From Hydractinia symbiolongicarpus (lineage: Eukaryota; Cnidaria; Hydrozoa; Anthoathecata; Hydractiniidae): a stretch of DNA of 64,000 nucleotides. Shown in pieces: positions 10,049 through 22,980 of this stretch. The stretch lies in contig NC_079882.1 in assembly GCF_029227915.1 (NCBI RefSeq), forward strand, positions 682,001-746,000, in the 5' to 3' direction. Position numbers and translations under genes: made by a program. The notes below the pieces were generated by a model, which made no database searches, had not been told where the DNA came from, and worked only from the letters and a program-made list of their open reading frames with translations. Position 1 is the stretch's first letter. Every line of letters begins with the position of its first letter.

Positions 10049-13000
10049 ATCTAAGTTTTTAAAGGAAGTGCTACCACAGCACCCAGTGTAATCGCTGAGT
10101 TACGGCAATCATGTCAAATTAAGAAGAATGTTATTTCTTGGAGTCCAATTGTCTCACTTTCACATTTATAAGGTCATGGCCCAAAATCAGTTCAATTAAG
10201 TCCCACAGTCAATCGTCTCACTGTTAAACGCGATACAACCTAGTAATTCCGGAAAGATATGACGAAATACTTGTTGGTACAAATATGCGATTCAACCGTT
10301 GTAACTTAAACGGATTGATGCTGTTAGAAAGTCAATGAAATGTAGTTTTTCAAACTTTCTCCATTTCTTCAGCGCGGGATAACGGCTAGGATTGGTCCCA
10401 CAGTAAAAAACGAATTATTTATCTAAATTTTTAAATGAAGCGCTCCCACAGCGTCCAGTGCATTCGCTGAGCTCCGACAATCATGTCAAATTAAGAAGAA
10501 TGTTATTTCTTGGAGTCCAATTGTCTCACTTATCACATTTTTAACGTCACAGTCCAAAATCAGTTCAATTAAGTCCCACAGTCAATCGTTTCACTGTTAA
10601 ACGCGATGCAACTTAGTAATATCAGAAAAATATCGCTAAATACATGTTGGTACGAATATGTGACCCAACCGTTGTAACTCAAGCGGACTGACACTGTTAG
10701 AAAGTCAATGAAAAGTAGTTTTTGAAACTGTCGCTATTTCTTCAGCGCGCGATAACGGCTAGGATTTGTCCCACGGTAAAGAATGATTTATTTATCTAAA
10801 TTATTAAATGAAGCGCTACTACAGCTCCCAGTGTAATCGCTGAGTTCCGGCAATCATGTCAAATTAAGAAGAATGTTATTTCTTGGAGTCCAATTGTCTC
10901 ACTTATAACATTTATAAGGTCACAGTCCAAAATCAGTTCAATTAAGTCGCACAGTCAATCGTTTTACTGTTAAAAGCGATGCAACCTAGTAATATGAGAA
11001 AAATATCGCTGAATACATGTTGGTACGAGTATGTGACGCAACCGTTGTAACTGAACCGGATTGATACCGTTAGAAAGTCAACGAAATGTAGTTTTTGAAA
11101 CTGTCGCTATTTCTTCAGCGCAGGATAACGGCTAGAATTGGTCCCACGGTAAATAATGACTTATTTATCTAAATTTTTAAATGAAGCGCTACCACAGCGC
11201 CCAGTGTAATCGCTGAGTTCCGGCAATCATGTCAAATTAAGAAGAATGTTTATTCTTGGAGACCAATTGTCTCACTTATAACATTTATAAGGTCACGGCC
11301 AAAATCAGTACAATTAAGTCCCAGAGTCAATCGTTTCACTGTTAAACGCGATACAACCTAGTAATAACAGATAAATATCGCTAAATACATGTTGGTACGA
11401 ATATGTGACCCAACCGTTGTAACTCAAACGGATTGATACTTTTAGAAATTCAATGAAATGTTGTTTTTGAAACTGTCTCTATTTCTTCAGCGCGCGATAA
11501 CGGCTAGGATTGGTCCCACGGTAAAAATGATTTATTTAACTAAACTTTTAAATGAAGCGCTACCACAGCGCTCAGTGTAATCGCTGAGTTCCGGCAATCA
11601 TGTCAAATTAATATGAATGCTATTTCTTGGAGTCCAATTGTCTCATTTATCACATTTATCAGGTCTCAATCCAAAGTTAGTTCAATTAAGTCCCACATTC
11701 AATCGTCTCACTGTTAAAAGCGATGCAACCTAGTAATAACAGAAAAATATCGCTAAACACATCTTGGTACAAATATGTGATCCAACCGTTGTAACTCACA
11801 CGGATTGATATTGTTAGAGAGTCAATGAAATGTAGTTTTTGAAACTGTCGCTATTTCTTCAGCGCGCGATAACGGGTAGGATTGGTCACACAGTAAAAAA
11901 TGACTTATTTATCTAAATTTTTAAATTAAGCGCTACCACAGCGTCCAGTGTAATCGCTGAGTTCCGGCAATCATGTCAAACTAAGAAGAATGTTATTTCT
12001 TGGAGTCCAGATGTCTCACTTGCAATATTTATAAGGTCACAGTCCAAAATCAGTTCAATTAAGTCCCACAGTCAATCGTTTCACTGTTAAAAGCGATGCA
12101 ACCTACTAATATGAGAAAAGTATCGCTAAATACATGTTGGTACGAGTATGTGTCGCAACCGTTGTAACTGAAGCGGATTGATACCGTCAGAAAGTCAATG
12201 AAATGTAGTTTTTGAAACTGTCGTTATTTCTTCAGCGCGCGATAACGGCTAGGATTGGTCCCACGGTAAAGAATGATTTATTTATCTAAGTTTTTAAAGG
12301 AAGTGCTACCACAGCACCCAGTGTAATCGCTGAGTTACGGCAATCATGTCAAATTAAGAAGAATGTTATTTCTTGGAGTCCAATTGTCTCACTTTCACAT
12401 TTATAAGGTCATGGCCCAAAATTAGTTCAATTAAGTCCCACAGTCAATCGTCTCACTGTTAAACGCGATACAACCTAGTAATTCAGGAAAGATATCACGA
12501 AATACATGTTGGTACGAATATGCGACTCAACCGTTGTAACTTAAACGGATTGATGCTGTTAGAAAGTCAATGAAATGTAGTTTTTCAACCTTTCTCCATT
12601 TCTTCAGCGCGGGACAACGGCTAGGATTGGTCCCACAGTAAAAAATGAATTATTTATCTAAATTTTTAAATGAAGCGCTCCCACAGCGTCCAGTGTATGC
12701 GCTGAGCTCCGACAATCATGTCAAATTAAGAAGAATGTTATTTCTTGGAGTCCAATTGTCTCACTTATCACATTTTTAACGTCACAGTCCAAAATCAGTT
12801 CAATTAAGTCCCACAGTCAATCGTTTCACTGTAAAACGGGATGCAACATAGTAATATCAGAAAAATATCGCTAAATACATGTTGGTACGAATATGTGACC
12901 CAACCGTTGTAACTCAAACGGACTGACACTGTTAGAAAGTCAATGAAAAGTCGTTTTTGAAACTGTCGCTATTTCTTCAATGCGCGATATCGGCTAGGAT

Positions 13001-14147
13001 TGGTCCCACGGTAAAGAATGATTTATTTATCTAAATTATTAAATGAAGCGCTACTACAGCTCCCAGTGTAATCGCTGAGTTCCGGCAATCATGTCAAATT
13101 AATATGAATGCTATTTCTTGGAGTGCAATTGTCTCCCTTATAACATTCATAAGGTCACAGTCCAAAATCAGTTCAATTAAGTCGCACAGTCAATCGTTTC
13201 ACTGTTCAAAGCGATACAACCTAGTAGTATGAAAAAAATATCGCTGAATACATGTTGGTACGAGTATGTGACGCAACCATTGTAACTGAACCGGATTGAT
13301 ACCGTTAAAAAGTCAATGAAATGTAGTTTTTGAAACTGTCGCTATTTCTTCAGCGCGCGATAACCGCTAGGATTGGTCCCCCGGTGAAGAATGATTTATT
13401 TGTCTAAATTATTAAATGAAGCGCTACTACAGCTCCCAGTGTAATCGCTGAGTTCCGGCAATCATGTCAAATTAATATGAATGCTATTTCTTGGAGTGCA
13501 ATTGTCTCATTTATCACATTTATCAGGTCACCGTCCAAAGTTAGTTCAATTAAGTTCCACATTCAATCGTTTCACAGTTAAAAGCGATGCAACCTAGTAA
13601 TAACAGATATATATCGCTAAATACATGTTCGTACGAATATATGACACAACCGTTGCAACTCAAACAGACTGACATCGATAGAACGTCAGTGAAATGTTGT
13701 ATTTGAAACTGCCTCTGTTTCTTCAGCGCGCGCTAACGGCTAGGATTGGTCCCACTGTTAAAAAGTGACTTTTTTATCTTAATTCTTAAATGAAGCGCTA
13801 CCACAGCGCCCGATGTAATCGCTGAGTTGCGGCAATCATGTCAAATTAAGAAGAATGTTATTTCTTGGATTCCAATTGTCTCAGCTTCTCATTTATAAGG
13901 TCCCAGTCCAAAATCAGTTCAATTAAGTCCCACAGCCAATCGTTTCACTGTTAAAAGCGATACAACCTAGTAATACCGGAAAGATATTACTAAATACATG
14001 TTTGTGCGAATATGTGACTCAACCGCCGCAACTCAAACGGATTGATACTGTTAGAAAGTCAATGAAATGTAGTTTGTGAAACTGTCTCTATTTCTTCAGC
14101 GCGGGATAACGGCTAGGATTGGTCCCACAGTAAATAATGACTTATTT

Positions 14148-14442
14148 ATCTAAGTTTATAAATGAAGCGCTATCACAGCGCCCAGTTGAATCGCTGAGTT
14201 CCGGCAATCATGTCAAATTAAGATGAATGTTATTTCTTGGAGTCCAATTGTCTCATTTATCACATTTATCAGGTCACAATCCAAAGTTAGTTCAATTACG
14301 TACCACATTCAATTGTTTCACTGTTAAAAGCGATGCAACCTAGCAATAAAAGAGATATATCGCTAAATACATGTTCGATTGACTGTGGGACTTTATTGAA
14401 CTGATTTTCGTGATATCTTTCCGGTATTACTATTATCTTTCC
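14148..14442 (+). repeat. Rearranged monomer with inverted segment, copy 1
   Basis: The unit is normal up to 'aaatacatgttc' (14376). Then comes a 67-base segment made mainly of inverted monomer sequence (14377-14443), after which the array resumes at phase 22 with 'gctaccacagcgcc'. About 150 bases of the normal 3' part (phase about 229 to 372) and the first 21 bases of the next unit are missing. The result is a 295-bp unit. Identical structures occur at 52264, 57382 and 60639, so all four descend from one event. A 61-codon minus-strand frame (14296-14481) spans the joint and is an accidental product of the rearrangement. Confidence 0.92.
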
Positions 14443-14443
14443 G
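14377..14443 (-). repeat. Inverted composite insert within the satellite
   Basis: 14377 to about 14407 is the reverse complement of monomer phase ~137-166 (the 'caattaagtcccacagtcaatc' region), with one mismatch. About 14408-14431 is the reverse complement of phase ~195-218 ('taataccggaaagatatc' region), without mismatch. 14432-14443 is a third short inverted piece repeating the reverse complement of 'cggaaagata'. The first joint has an 'aaa' overlap. On the minus strand the order is phase ~195 followed by phase ~137, which in a tandem array means jumping from one unit to the next with about 310 bases skipped. This is the only inverted sequence I found in the window apart from its later copies. 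Confidence 0.85.
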
Positions 14444-15166
14444 CTACCACAGCGCCAAGTGTAATCGCTGAGTTGCGGCAATCATGTCAAATTAAGAAGA
14501 ATGTTTTTTCTTGGAGTCCAATTGTCTCACTTTCACATTTATAAGGTCACAGTCCAAAATCAGTTCAATTAAGTCCCACAGTCAATCGTTTCACTGTTAA
14601 ACGCGATACAACCTAGTAATACCAGAGAGATATCACGAAATACCTGTTGGTACGAATATGTGACTCAACCGTTGTAACTCAAACGGATTGATACTGTTAG
14701 AATGTCAATGAAATGTAGTTTTTGAAACTGTCTCTATTTCTTCAGCGCAGGATAACGGCTAGGATTGGTCCTGCAGTAAAAAATGTCTTATTTATCTAAA
14801 TATTTAAATGAAGCGCTACCACAGCTCCCAGTGTAATCGCTGAGTTCCGGCAATCATGTCAAATTAAGAAGAATGTTATTTCTTGGAGACCAATTGTCTC
14901 ACTTATAACATTTATAAGGTCACAGTCCAAAATCAGTTCAATTAAGTCGCACAGTCAATCGTTTCACTGTTAAAAGCGATGCAACCTAGTAATATGAGAA
15001 AAATATCGCTGAATAGATGTTGGTACGAGTATGTGACGCAACCGTTGTAACTGAAGCGGATTGATACCGTTAGAAAATCAACGAAATGTAGTTTTTGAAA
15101 CTGTCGCTATTTCTTCAGCGCAGGATAACGGCTAAGATTGGTCCCACAGTAAAAAACGACTTATTT
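14443..15166 (+). repeat. Two monomers after the rearranged unit
   Basis: The first unit lacks its first 21 bases because of the joint and runs to 14793; the second runs 14794-15166. They match 52559-53282 and 60934-61657 in order. Markers are 'aatacctgttggtacg' and 'gttagaatgtcaatg' in the first, and 'cttggagaccaattg', 'aagtcgcacag' and 'gaatagatgttgg' in the second. Confidence 0.88.
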
Positions 15167-18100
15167 ATCTAAATTTTTAAATGAAGCGCTACCACAGCTC
15201 CCAGTGTAATCGCTGAGTTCCGGCAATCATGTCAAATTAAGAAGAATGTTATTTCTTGGAGACCAATTGTCTCACTTATAACATTTATAAGGTCACAGTC
15301 CAAAATCAGTTCAATTAAGTCGCACAGTCAATCGTTTCACTGTTAAAAGCGATGCAACCTAGTAATAACAGATAAATATCGCTAAATACATGTTGGTACG
15401 AATGTGTGACCCAACCGTTGTAACTCAAACGGACTGACATCGTTAGAAAGTCAGTGAAATTTAGTATTTGAAACTGTTGCTATTTCTTCAGCGCAGGATA
15501 ACGGCTAGGATTGGTCCTACAGTAAAAAATGTCTTATTTATCTAAATTTTTAAATGAAGCGCTACCACAGCGCCCAGTGTAATCGCTGAGTTACGGCAAT
15601 CATGTCAAATTAAGAAGAATGTTTCTTCTTGGAGTCCAATTGTCTCAATTTCACTCTTATAAGGTCACGGCCAAAATCAGTACAATTAAGTCCCACAGTC
15701 AATCGTTTCACTGTTAAACGCGATACAACCTAGTAGTACCGGAACGATATCACGAAATACATGTTGGTACGAATAGGTGACTCAACCGTTGTAACTCAAA
15801 CGGATTGATACTGTTAGAAAGTCAATGAAATGTAGTTTTTGAAACTGTCTCTATTTCTTCAGCGTATGATAACGGCTAGGATAGGTCCCACAGTAAAAAA
15901 TGAATTATTTATCTAAATTTTTAAATGGAGCGCTACCACAGCGCCCAGTGTATTCGCTGAGTTCCGGCAATCATGTCAAATTAGGAAGAATGTTATTTTT
16001 TGGAGTCCAATAGTCTCACTTTCACATTTATAAGGTCACAGCCCAAAATTAGTTCAATTAAGTCTCACATACAATCGTTTCACTGTTAAAAGCGATGCAA
16101 CCTAGTAATAACAGATAAATATCGCTAAATACATGTTGGTACGAATGTGTGACACAACGGTTGTAACTCAAACGGATTGACATCGTTAGAAAGTCAGTGA
16201 AATTTAGTATTTGAAACTGTCGCTATTTCTTCAGCGCAGGATAACGGCTAGGATTGGTCCTACAGTAAAAAATGTTTTATTTATCTAAATTTTTAAATGA
16301 AGCGCTACCACAGCTCCCAGTGTAATCGCTGAGTTCCGGCAATCATGCCAAATTAAGAAGAATGTTTCTTCTTGGAGTCCAATTGTCTCAATTTCACATT
16401 TATAAGGTCACGGCCAAAATCAGTACAATTAAGTCCCACAGTCAATCGTTTCACTGTTAAACGCGATACAACCTAGTAGTACCGGAACGATATCACGAAA
16501 TACATATTGGTACGAATATGTGACTCAACCGTTGTAACTGAAACGGATTGATACTGTTAGAAAGTCAATGAAATGTAGTTTTTGAAACTGTCGCTATTTC
16601 TTCAGCACAGGTTAACGGCTAGGATTGGTCCCACAGTAAAAAACGACTTATTTATCTAAATTTTTAAATGAAGCTCTACCACAGCGCTCAGTGTAATCGC
16701 TGAGTTACGGCAATCATGTCAAATTAAGAAGAATGTTTCTTCTTGGAGTCCAATTTTCTCACTTTAAAATTTATAAGGTCATGGCCCAAAATCAGTTTAA
16801 TTAAGTCCCACAGTCAATCGTTTCACTGCTAAACGCGATACAACCTAGTAATTCCGGAAAGATATCACGAAATACATGTTGGTACGAATATGTGACTCAA
16901 CCGTTGTAACTTAAACGGATTGATGCTGTTAGAAAGTCAATGAAATATAGTTTTTCAAACTTTCTCCATTTCTTCAGCGCGGGATAACGGCTAGGATTGG
17001 TCCCACAGTAAAAAATGACTTATTTATCTAAATTTTTAAATGAAGCGCCACCACAGCGCCCAGTGTATGCGCTGAGCTCCGACAATCATGTCAAATTAAG
17101 AAGAATGTCATTTTTGGAGTCCAAATATCTCACTTATCACATTTTTAACGTCACAGTCCAAAATCAGTTCAATTAAGTCCCACAGTCAATCGTTTCACTG
17201 TTAAACGCGATGCAACGTAGTAATATCGGAAAAATATCGCTAAATACATGTTGGTACGAATATGTGACCCAACCGTTGTAACTCAAACGGACTGACACTG
17301 TTAAAAAGTCAATGAAATGTAGTTTTTGAAGCTGTCGCTATTTCTTCAGCGCGCGATAACGGCTAAGATTGGTCCCACAGTAAAAAAATGACTTATTTAT
17401 CTAAATTTTTAAATTAAGCGCCACCACAGCGTCCAGTGTAATCGCTGAGTTCCGGCAATCATGTCAAACTAAGAAGAATGTTATTTCTTGGAGTCCAACT
17501 GTCTCACTAACAATATTTATAAGGTCACAGTCAAAAATCAGTTCAATTAAGTCCCACAGTCAATCGTTTCACTGTTAAAAGCGATGCAACCTAGTAATAT
17601 GAGAAAAATATCGCTGAATACATGTTGGTACGAGTATGTGACGCAACCGTTGTAACTGAAGCGGATTGATACCGTTAGAAAATCAACGAAATGTAGTTTT
17701 TGAAACTGTCGCTATTTCTTCAGCGTATGATAACGGCTAGGATTGGTCCCATAGTAAAAAACGACTTATTTATCTAAATTTTTAATTGGAGCGCTACCAC
17801 AGCGCCCAGTGTATTCGCTGAGTTCCGGCAATCATGTCAAATTAAGAAGAATGTTATTTTTTGGAGTCCAATAGTCTCACTTTCACATTTATAAGGTCAC
17901 AGCCCAAAATTAGTTCAATTAAAGTCTCACATACAATCGTTTCACTGTTAAAAGCGATGCAACCTAGTAATAACAGATAAATATCGCTAAATACATGTTG
18001 GTACGAATGTGTGACCCAACCGTTGTAACTCAAACGGACTGACATCGTTAGAAAGTCAGTGAAATTTAGTATTTGAAACTGTCGCTATTTCTTCAGCGCA

Positions 18101-19259
18101 GGATAACGGCTAGGATTGGTCCTACAGTAAAAAATGTCTTATTTATCTAAATTTTTAAATGAAGCGCTACCACAGCGCCCAGTGTAATCGCTGAGTTACG
18201 GCAATCATGTCAAATTAAGAAGAATGTTTCTTCTTGGAGTCCAATTGTCTCAATTTCACATTTATAAGGTCACGGCCAAAATCAGTACAATTAAGTCCCA
18301 CAGTCAATCCTTTCACTGTTAAACGCGATACAACCTAGTAGTACCGGAACGATATCACGAAATACATGTTGGTACGAATAGGTGACTCAACCGTTGTAAC
18401 TCAAACGGATTGATACTGTTAGAAAGTCAATGAAATGTAGTTTTTGAAACTGTCTCTATTTCTTCAGCGTAGGATAACGGCTAGGATAGGTCCCACAGTA
18501 AAAAATGAATTAATTATCTAAATTTTTAAATGGAGCGCTACCACAGCGCCCAGTGTATTCGCTGAGTTCCGGCAATCATGTCAAATTAAGAAGAATGTTA
18601 TTTTTTGGAGTCCAATAGTCTCACTTTCACATTTATAAGGTCACAGCCCAAAATTAGTTCAATTAAGTCTCACATACAATCGTTTCACTGTTAAAAGCGA
18701 TGCAACCTAGTAATAACAGATACATATCGCTAAATACATGTTGGTACGAATTTGTGACACAACCGTTGTAACTCAAACGGACTGACATCGTTAGAAAGTC
18801 AGTGAAATTTAGTATTTGAAACTGTCGCTATTTCTTCAGCGCAGGATAACAGCTAAGATTGGTCCTACAGTAAAAAATGTTTTATTTATCTAAATTTTTA
18901 AATGAAGCGCTACCACAGCTCCCAGTGTAATCGCTGAGTTCCGGCAATCATGTCAAATTAAGAAGAATGTTTCTTCTTGGAGTCCAATTTTCTCACTTTC
19001 ACATTTATAAGGTCATGGCCCAAAATCAGTTTAATTAAGTCCCACAGTCAATCGTTTCACTGCTAAACGCGATACAACCTAGTAATTCCGGAAAGATATC
19101 ACGAAATACATGTTGGTACGAATATGTGACTCAACCGTTGTAACTTAAACGGATTGATGCTGTTAGAAAGTCAATCAAATATAGTTTTTCAAACTTTCTC
19201 CATTTCTTCAGTGCGGGATAACGGCTAGGATTGGTCCCACAGTAAAAAATGACTTATTT
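15167..19259 (+). repeat. Block III, copy a: 11-monomer HOR unit (4093 bp)
   Basis: Monomer starts are 15167, 15540, 15911, 16283, 16654, 17026, 17399, 17772, 18145, 18516 and 18888. Each matches a unit 4093 bases downstream until about 22650. Private markers include 'gaatgtttcttcttgg', 'acctagtagtaccggaacg', 'gaagctctacc', 'aaatatctcac' and 'gaattaattatc'. Small copy-specific differences exist, for example an extra A in 'taaagtctcac' near 17922 and a missing base in 'gtcatttttgg' near 17108. Confidence 0.9.
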
Positions 19260-22200
19260 ATCTAAATTTTTAAATGAAGCGCCACCACAGCGCCCAGTGT
19301 AATCGCTGAGTTCCGGCAATCATGTCAAATTAAGAAGAATGTTATTTCTTGGAGACCAATTGTCTCACTTATAACATTTATAAGGTCACAGTCCAAAATC
19401 AGTTCAATTAAGTCGCACAGTCAATCGTTTCACTGTTAAAAGCGATGCAACCTAGTAATAACAGATAAATATCGCTAAATACATGTTGGTACGAATGTGT
19501 GACCCAACCGTTGTAACTCAAACGGACTGACATCGTTAGAAAGTCAGTGAAATTTAGTATTTGAAACTGTTGCTATTTCTTCAGCGCAGGATAACGGCTA
19601 GGATTGGTCCTACAGTAAAAAATGTCTTATTTATCTAAATTTTTAAATGAAGCGCTACCACAGCGCCCAGTGTAATCGCTGAGTTACGGCAATCATGTCA
19701 AATTAAGAAGAATGTTTCTTCTTGGAGTCCAATTGTCTCAATTTCACTCTTATAAGGTCACGGCCAAAATCAGTACAATTAAGTCCCACAGTCAATCGTT
19801 TCACTGTTAAACGCGATACAACCTAGTAGTACCGGAACGATATCACGAAATACATGTTGGTACGAATAGGTGACTCAACCGTTGTAACTCAAACGGATTG
19901 ATACTGTTAGAAAGTCAATGAAATGTAGTTTTTGAAACTGTCTCTATTTCTTCAGCGTATGATAACGGCTAGGATAGGTCCCACAGTAAAAAATGAATTA
20001 TTTATCTAAATTTTTAAATGGAGCGCTACCACAGCGCCCAGTGTATTCGCTGAGTTCCGGCAATCATGTCAAATTAGGAAGAATGTTATTTTTTGGAGTC
20101 CAATAGTCTCACTTTCACATTTATAAGGTCACAGCCCAAAATTAGTTCAATTAAGTCTCACATACAATCTTTTCACTGTTAAAAGCGATGCAACCTAGTA
20201 ATAACAGATAAATATCGCTAAATACATGTTGGTACGAATGTGTGACACAACGGTTGTAACTCAAACGGATTGACATCGTTAGAAAGTCAGTGAAATTTAG
20301 TATTTGAAACTGTCGCTATTTCTGCAGCGCAGGATAACGGCTAGGATTGGTCCTACAGTAAAAAATGTTTTATTTATCTAAATTTTTAAATGAAGCGCTA
20401 CCACAGCTCCCAGTGTAATCGCTGAGTTCCGACAATCATACCAAATTAAGAAGAATGTTTCTTCTTGGAGTCCAATTGTCTCAATTTCACATTTATAAGG
20501 TCACGGCCAAAATCAGTACAATTAAGTCCCACAGTCAATCGTTTCACTGTTAAACGCGATACAACCTAGTAGTACCGGAACGATATCACGAAATACATGT
20601 TGGTACGAATATGTGACTCAACCGTTGTAACTGAAACGGATTGATACTGTTAGAAAGTCAATGAAATATAGTTTTTGAAACTGTCGCTATTTCTTCAGCA
20701 CAGGATAACGGCTAGGATTGGTCCCACAGTAAAAAACGACTTATTTATCTAAATTTTTAAATGAAGCTCTACCACAGCGCTCAGTGTAATCGCTGAGTTA
20801 CGGCAATCATGTCAAATTAAAAAGAATGTTTCTTCTTGGAGTCCAATTTTCTCACTTTAACATTTATAAGGTCATGGCCCAAAATCAGTTTAATTAAGTC
20901 CCACAGTCAATCGTTTCACTGCTAAACGCGATACAACCTAGTAATTCCGGAAAGATATCACGAAATACATGTTGGTACGAATATGTGACTCAACCGTTGT
21001 AACTTAAACGGATTGATGCTGTTAGAAAGTCAATGAAATATAGTTTTTCAAACTTTCTCCATTTCTTCAGCGCGGGATAACGGCTAGGATTGGTCCCACA
21101 GTAAAAAATGACTTATTTATCTAAATTTTTAAATGAAGCGCCACCACAGCGCCCAGTGTATGCGCTGAGCTCCGACAATCATGTCAAATTAAGAAGAATG
21201 TCATTTCTTGGAGTCCAAATATCTCACTTATCACATTTTTAACGTCACAGACCAAAATCAGTTCAATTAAGTCCCACAGTCAATCGTTTCACTGTTAAAC
21301 GCGATGCAACGTAGTAATATCGGAAAAATATCGCTAAATACATGTTGGTACGAATATGTGACCCAACCGTTGTAACTCAAACGGACTGACACTGTTAAAA
21401 AGTCAATGAAATGTAGTTTTTGAAGCTGTCGCTATTTCTTCAGCGCGCGATAACGGCTAAGATTGGTCCCACAGTAAAAAAATGACTTATTTATCTAAAT
21501 TTTTAAATTAAGCGCCACCACAGCGTCCAGTGTAATCGCTGAGTTCCGGCAATCATGTCAAACTAAGAAGAATGTTATTTCTTGGAGTCCAATTGTCTCA
21601 CTAACAATATTTATAAGGTCACAGTCAAAAATCAGTTCAATTAAGTCCCACAGTCAATCGTTTCACTGTTAAAAGCGATGCAACCTAGTAATATGAGAAA
21701 AATATCGCTGAATACATGTTGGTACGAGTATGTGACGCAACCGTTGTAACTGAAGCGGATTGATACCGTTAGAAAATCAACGAAATGTAGTTTTTGAAAC
21801 TGTCGCTATTTCTTCAGCGTATGATAACGGCTACGATTGGTCCCATAGTAAAAAACGACTTATTTATCTAAATTTTTAATTGGAGCGCTACCACAGCGCC
21901 CAGTGTATTCGCTGAGTTCCGGCAATCATGTCAAATTAAGAAGAATGATATTTTTTGGAGTCCAATAGTCTCACTTTCACATTTATAAGGTCACAGCCCA
22001 AAATTAGTTCAATTAAGTCTCACATACAATCGTTTCACTGTTAAAAGCGATGCAACCTAGTAATAACAGATAAATATCGCTAAATACATGTTGGTACGAA
22101 TGTGTGACCCAACCGTTGTAACTCAAACGGACTGACATCGTTAGAAAGTCAGTGAAATTTAGTATTTGAAACTGTCGCTATTTCTTCAGCGCAGGATAAC

Positions 22201-22980
22201 GGCTAGGATTGGTCCTACAGTAAAAAATGTCTTATTTATCTAAATTTTTAAATGAAGCGCTACCACAGCGCCCAGTGTAATCGCTGAGTTACGGCAATCA
22301 TGTCAAATTAAGAAGAATGTTTCTTCTTGGAGTCCAATTGTCTCAATTTCACATTTATAAGGTCACGGCCAAAATCAGTACAATTAAGTCCCACAGTCAA
22401 TCCTTTCACTGTTAAACGCGATACAACCTAGTAGTACCGGAACGATATCACGAAATACATGTTGGTACGAATAGGTGACTCAACCGTTGTAACTCAAACG
22501 GATTGATACTGTTAGAAAGTCAATGAAATGTAGTTTTTGAAACTGTCTCTATTTCTTCAGCGTAGGATAACGGCTAGGATAGGTCCCACAGTAAAAAATG
22601 AATTAATTATCTAAATTTTTAAATGGAGCGCTACCACAGCGCCCAGTGTATTCGCTGAGTTCCGGCAATCATGTCAAATTAAGAAGAATGTTTCTTCTTG
22701 GAGTCCAATTTTCTCACTTTCACATTTATAAGGTCATGGCCCAAAATCAGTTTAATTGAGTCCCACAGTCAATCGTTTCACTGCTAAACGCGATACAACC
22801 TAGTAATTCCGGAAAGATATCACGAAATACATGTTGGTACGAATATGTGACTCAACCGTTGTAACTTAAACGGATTGATGCTGTTAGAAAGTCAATCAAA
22901 TATAGTTTTTCAAACTTTCTCCATTTCTTCAGCGCGGGATAACGGCTAGGATTGGTCCCACAGTAAAAAATGACTTATTT
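19260..22980 (+). repeat. Block III, copy b: HOR unit shortened to 10 monomers
   Basis: Monomer starts are 19260, 19633, 20004, 20376, 20747, 21119, 21493, 21866, 22238 and 22609. The first unit is a hybrid: its start resembles 17026 and 22981 ('gcgccaccacagcgcc') and the rest matches 15167, marking the duplication joint near 19300. The last unit joins the 5' part of the 18516 type to the rest of the 18888 type, removing one monomer (offset drops from 4093 to 3721). Confidence 0.9.
22652..22692. other. Recombination joint: one monomer lost
   Basis: Upstream the sequence follows the 18516 unit ('gtgtattcgctgag'); downstream it follows the 18888 unit ('gaatgtttcttcttgg', 'ttctcac'). The two parents are the same across this interval, so the exchange point lies within it. 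The offset to copy a changes by 372, exactly one monomer, as expected for in-register unequal crossing-over. Confidence 0.85.

Larger units (their letters stand above)
6701..14147 (+). repeat. Block II: 20 diverse monomers, duplicated ~38 kb downstream
   Basis: Monomer starts are 6701, 7073, 7444, 7816, 8189, 8561, 8932, 9303, 9676, 10049, 10421, 10794, 11167, 11538, 11911, 12284, 12656, 13029, 13402 and 13776. In order they match 41463-44441 (offset about 34762) and 45559-51892 (ending at offset 38116), down to single-base markers such as 'cgggtagggt' at 7778, 42541 and 46264. Relative to the later copies this block has one extra monomer (8561/8932). The region is thus one exemplar of a large composite unit, not a random set of monomers. 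Confidence 0.9.

Noticed and set aside
14377-14443. Inverted insert as a transposable element or foldback element
   Set aside because: All of it derives from the monomer itself, there is no terminal inverted repeat or target-site duplication, and it is far too short to be a known element.
14296-14481. 61-codon minus-strand open frame, identical at 52412-52597, 57530-57715 and 60787-60972
   Set aside because: It spans the inverted-segment joint and exists only because that rearrangement removed stop codons. It has no ribosome-binding or promoter context, no recognisable domain, and is copied passively with the satellite.
17854-18045. 63-codon minus-strand open frame
   Set aside because: It depends on a single extra A near 17922; the sister copy 4093 bases downstream lacks it. 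It is a chance frame in satellite DNA.
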